DNA of 64,000 bases, from NCBI GenBank assembly GCA_028551475.1, contig CM052357.1, forward strand, positions 18,337,931-18,401,930, read 5' to 3'. This document shows, piece after piece, positions 59,888 through 64,000 of the stretch. The stretch's first letter is position 1; every line of letters starts with the position of its first letter. The DNA is from Casuarina equisetifolia. Lineage: Eukaryota > Streptophyta > Magnoliopsida > Fagales > Casuarinaceae. The position numbers were made by a program, and so were the translations under genes. The notes below the pieces were generated by a model. That model did no database searches. It was not told the DNA's origin and saw only the letters and a program-made list of their open reading frames with translations.

Positions 59888-61691
59888 TCTTGACGCCCTT
59901 TTGCAAATTCCTCACAAATATAATTCTGATCCTTCTTAAGCTGTAGCCGATCGACCTTCCAATATGTCTGTATCTCTGATTATTCCTGACTCATTCTTGA
60001 TCCTTATGCATTTTTGTCACGTAGCCATAAAACGAAACAGAGAAATGAACAAAACCCAGGTCTGCTTTTGGCCATGCAAGGACAAGCTGTTGGACTAACT
60101 TATTATCCTCCTTCCTCCGGAGGAAGCCATTGGAAAAGCTTCCTCTTGGAAGGATGACGAACATCTCGGCCACATTGTGTTACGCAGGGGATTTTTTTTT
60201 TTTTGCACACCTAAATTGGTGATGGCCGTTCGTCTTCAGTCCAAGTTTCGGTGTTCTAGGTTAGGAAACATCTGGAAGACAAAACATTCAATGCTCTTTA
60301 TAAGTATCTCTACATACGAAACTTGTAACGTAGGGAAAAACGTTGTGGCGAACGTCCTTAAAATCCTAGCCTATCAGACACTTGAATTCTTATGAGAAGA
60401 TCAAAATCTTTGCCTATCACACTTGAATCCATACGAAAAGATTAGTGTTACAAACTTGGATGTCCATAACGGTATTTGCCATAAACTCATTGTTTTACTG
60501 ATAGAATAGAGGAATAAAAACATAAAGTAAGCTGTTTGGGTAATTTCTTCTTCTTGTTTTTATTGAAAGTTATAGCTTTTTAATAAGCTTTACAAAATGT
60601 AAAAAGGAAACTTAATAATAAATAAATACAATCAAAGAGAAACATGAAAAGGGAAATAATTACAAAGTAAAGATGACCATGGTCCTAAATGTTCATACTT
60701 TGTTATTTTTGGTTGGCAAGTTATTCATTTACATACAAATCAGTCATGTCATGGAGATACTGAGTATCTTTACCAACAGACAAATCTTTTCACATAATAA
60801 TGTGATCACCTCCTATTTAGCATCTCTAGATTCCTCTAAGAGTAAATGCGATTTCCATCAATTCAGCTTGAAGGCAATTTATCTGCATTGAATTCATTGG
60901 CTATGTTTTCTACTATATAAATTACTTGTTAAAAGGAAATTCTAAGTTAAACTCTAGAGACGTAACAATGAGACAATAAGCTAGTGGCTTCAATAACAAA
61001 AACGAAAGGTATATTTGTATATACTGTTCTCAGTAAACAAACTGAACCCACATGTTAAAGACTTATAACTCCACAAAATTCATCCAGCCCATCTGTATTA
61101 GGATCGAGTTTATCTGTTAGTTACAAGTAGCCAAATTTTTTAGAAGTTCCAGCAGTTAGCCCGTTCTGATTGAGTATTGTCTGTTGAAATGATATGAAAC
61201 TTTTAGCTCAAAATTAAATTGCATCAGACTCTTTGATACATGTGAAATTCTGCCATAGCCGAAGGAATTCGGAACTCACTTTTACAATACGTTGGCAGTG
61301 TCAAAGGGACGTAGGAGAGCCAGCGAAGAGAGCAAGAAAACCAAAAAAATAATGTAACAGAGAAGTAATAGGGGGGCGCAAATGAATCATAGGGCTGTTG
61401 ACATAAAATTTAATGCAAAGTGAAAACAAAACCAATGGAAAATCTTCAAGGACGCCTTACTAGTCCAAGAAAGCTGATTTAAAATTCAAAAGATTGCTAA
61501 ATTAACTGGAACAAATCTATTGAATTTTGATAAACTGTTTACACGGTTACAAGCAAGGATGAACAAATACAAGCCTCACTTCCAGAACAATAGTCAAAGA
61601 TAATAAATACTTTTAAAAAACAAATACAATGGTCAAATTTCACGAACTCGATAATGGTGTGGTCAAATGAAGCAATAAATCATTGCATGAT
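59888..61691. other. Transporter 5' region and intergenic DNA
   Basis: The first 400 bp should hold leader and promoter of the transporter. A TATAAA on the minus strand at 60302-60297 is a possible but unproven TATA box. Beyond 60,400 the DNA is AT-rich without a gene; some of the part nearest 61,691 may be LTR of the copia fossil that adjoins it. Confidence 0.4.
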
Positions 61692-63446
61692 TTTCACAAC
61701 ATCTCCCGTCAAACAGTAAATCAAACATGCTTAGCTTGCCCAATAGAAAATGATGTTGTGAGATTTCTAATGCTTTTGCAAAAATGTCTAGAGGTCGTTC
61801 TTGTGCAGAGATATGTGCTAGACAAATGATTCCTACAACTATTGTTTCTTATATAAAATGATGATCCACCTTGATATGTTTGGTCTTCTCAAGAAGTATA
61901 AGGTTGGTAGCAATTTTTATGCCATATTCATTATCATAATAAAGAGTGATTGACTTTAAAGAAGTTACATGTAGATGACTAGAGTTCTAAAAGCCATATT
62001 ACTTCACATGACTTTGCTACTATGGCTTAGTGGAAGATTTGGAAACTATAGATTGTTTCTTCTAGTGCAAGATATTAAAGAATTTCTAAGGTTTTTTTTT
62101 ATTTAAATCTTACGGTCAATCTTATACCCATAAGGCATAATGTATAGTTAAAGTCATAATAAGCTTGTAAATCAAGCTTTCTATTTGAATTCATTAATAG
62201 ACCAAGTCCTAATGAGCTCTTTACTTATCTCATAGCTTAAAAAGTAGCCTAATGATGATACTCTTTGTGTGCATACATAAACTAGCTTAAGATTTGCATG
62301 GTGTAACTAATGTTGGCTTCAGCCATGGTTGGATAAATCAAATTTTCAATTAGTTATAAATACTGTTGAGTGGTGTGCTTATAATTTTACACAACAAGCA
62401 TAATGGAAGGCTTGCTACTAGCTAATCCACATTGAGACATAAGCTCAAGAGCATACTTTTTCTAATTCAAGACAATCTGGTACTTGGATTTTGTTTTTTT
62501 AATGTTAAGGAAATATTTCACAAATTCAAGACCTTTCACATGAAACTTAGAATGTTGGTACTCCTTAAACTCTTGAATGGAGGTCTCATCTCCTTTTGTG
62601 GTTAAGATATCATTAACATAAATAAAAAAAAATAAAAATGAGGAGACCTTGTTTCCTTTGTGAAGTATAAGTGGTCTTGTTGTGACTGAGGAAAATGATT
62701 TGTAATTAGAACCTATATCTTCTAGTACCATTGCTATGATGTTTGTTTTAATTTATACAATGATTTCTATAAGTGACCTACTTTAATATGCTTTTGATGT
62801 TAAATACCTTCTAGAACAATCATGTACATATTAGTATCAAGGTTTTCTTAAAGAAAGACATTGTGTATGTCTATTTGATGTATTTCCTAATACTTTGTGG
62901 GAAGGCAGGTACAATGATTTGGCCATATAAGGGGGATTGGATACTTCTCCCATTAAGTTGACTTTTGGAATGGAACTCAAGCCTATGATAAGTGGTGTCA
63001 AAGTCAAATGATGCCCCAACACAATGGACTTATGATTGCTATTTCTTAATGTTGGATAGGTAATGGACCCATCTCGTGGTGCTTGCAACTAGTATTCCCT
63101 AGAATAGGGTGGGTAGTGGGTAGACCTTTAGTGTGGGACAGGTAGAGGCCCTACCTATGTTAAGGATGACATGGTTTTGGGTAAAAAAGAATGTAATGGA
63201 CCTTATTCTCTTATATCAGAAAAACAAGTGAGATAATCTAACCATACAAAGGGGTTTAGCTACTTCTCCAATTAGGTTGACTTGTTTGATAGACTTGCTC
63301 AGATATAAGTTGATGTGGCTTCCTTTTCTCTCTCCTTTGCCACATGCTTTGTAGTAGTTGAAGATTCTTTTCCTCAATCCAAGCTTGGTCAACTTTGCCA
63401 GTTGGACTAGGCTTCACACATGTGTAAGCAATTGGCTATGATACCA
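61692..63446 (-). mobile_element. Decayed, internally deleted Ty1/copia retrotransposon
   Basis: On the minus strand, fragments in different frames give the expected order. First a primer-binding-site-like TGGTATCATAGCC (63446-63434), then RT block IHQIDIHN near 62,890, KSLYKLKQTS (62766-62737), and YVND (62620-62609) in place of the catalytic YVDD. RNase H pieces follow (YYDNE near 61,930; KTKHIKVDHHF; DIFAKAL near 61,780), then a purine tract GACGGGAGA and TGTTGTGAAA at 61701-61692, a likely start of the 3' LTR. Gag, protease, integrase and the front of RT are gone. There are many stops, so it cannot be active. The outer LTR limits could not be found. Confidence 0.8.
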
Positions 63447-64000
63447 GTTGTAATCGGGCTTGCAGTTAGTGCTCTCCAAAAGGCCATGAATGGTGAGCTA
63501 CTTTATCAATGTGGGAGCTTACTTTAACAAAGATGTATTCTCTTGCTTGGAAACTTCTCTACACATAACACCTAAATGGGATTAGAGTAGCACATGTCAC
63601 CAATTGAGAAACTATTGTTTTTGTTTTTAATATATATAAGCTTTTTGTATATGTTTTTCTTTAACATGGGATCAACTTTTCTTATTTATATTTAGTGTGT
63701 CCAAAAAGGGTTTTCTTGTTCACCAATAAACAAGTTTTTACCCAATTATTCTCTCCTCTACTTCACATTTTTAATAAGACCTACTTTATGTCTTGCTAGA
63801 CCAAATTAGCCCAAATTGCTAATTAAAGTCTTAAGATGCTATCTTGGTGTTACCAACACTCACTAGAATTAAACGCGAAGTATGACATCCGGTTTGATAT
63901 GCACAAGGTGGTGAGCCTATTTATGTCACTTCTTATATTCTAGATATGTTTTTCAACAAGTGGAGCTTTTGTTTTTTAAATGTATGCTTTCATAAAAATT
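63447..64000 (-). mobile_element. Possible 5' LTR of the copia fossil, running past the window
   Basis: Lies directly upstream (minus strand) of the primer-binding-site-like sequence, where a 5' LTR belongs. The expected LTR start (TGTTGTGAAA, as at 61701) is not seen before the window ends, so the LTR is truncated, diverged or extends outside. No gene seen. Confidence 0.3.

Overview
This is nuclear DNA of a flowering plant, most likely a core eudicot (perhaps woody). The protein-coding genes are plant families split by AT-rich introns with GT/AG borders. Intergenic DNA is AT-rich, with many (GA/CT)n microsatellites and decayed retroelements. I cannot name the species. There is no sign of bacterial or organellar DNA, operons, CRISPR arrays or rRNA.

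Six protein-coding genes can be modelled; every exon junction below was set by hand from splice sites and reading phase. (1) A germin-like protein on the minus strand (137-1008). (2) A FAR1/FHY3 transcription factor on the minus strand (4307-7947); its C-terminal tail is spread over seven very short phase-0 exons. (3) A small plant protein of unknown function on the plus strand (19407-19811), with a clear TATA box. (4) A very large CHD3-type chromatin remodeller of the CHR4/PICKLE-RELATED 1 type on the minus strand (21679-35066, 10 coding exons, 2339 aa). (5) A PB1-domain Raf-like protein kinase of the plant B4 group on the plus strand (42878-51759, 8 coding exons, 1329 aa), with three upstream ORFs in its leader. 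(6) A KUP/HAK/KT potassium transporter of the KUP9/10/11 type on the minus strand (52488-59887, 8 coding exons, 788 aa). Genes 5 and 6 converge, with about 0.7 kb between stop codons. Genes 4 and 5 diverge across about 5 kb holding a LINE fossil.

The rest is mostly non-coding. 8.0-11.0 kb is the probable leader/promoter of the FAR1 gene. 11-19 kb is gene-poor, with a long (CT)n tract and two short tandem duplications. 38.3-39.5 kb holds a decayed LINE (zinc-binding and RNase H parts). 61.7-63.4 kb holds a decayed, internally deleted Ty1/copia element on the minus strand. A solo LTR with a perfect 5-bp target duplication sits inside an intron of the transporter.

I found no new multigene system. 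The points most worth a second look are structural: a 3' splice site present in three tandem copies in the transporter gene, an intronic foldback with G.U pairs in the kinase gene, an upstream ORF whose stop codon abuts the kinase start codon, the FAR1 micro-exon array, and several tandem duplications inside introns.
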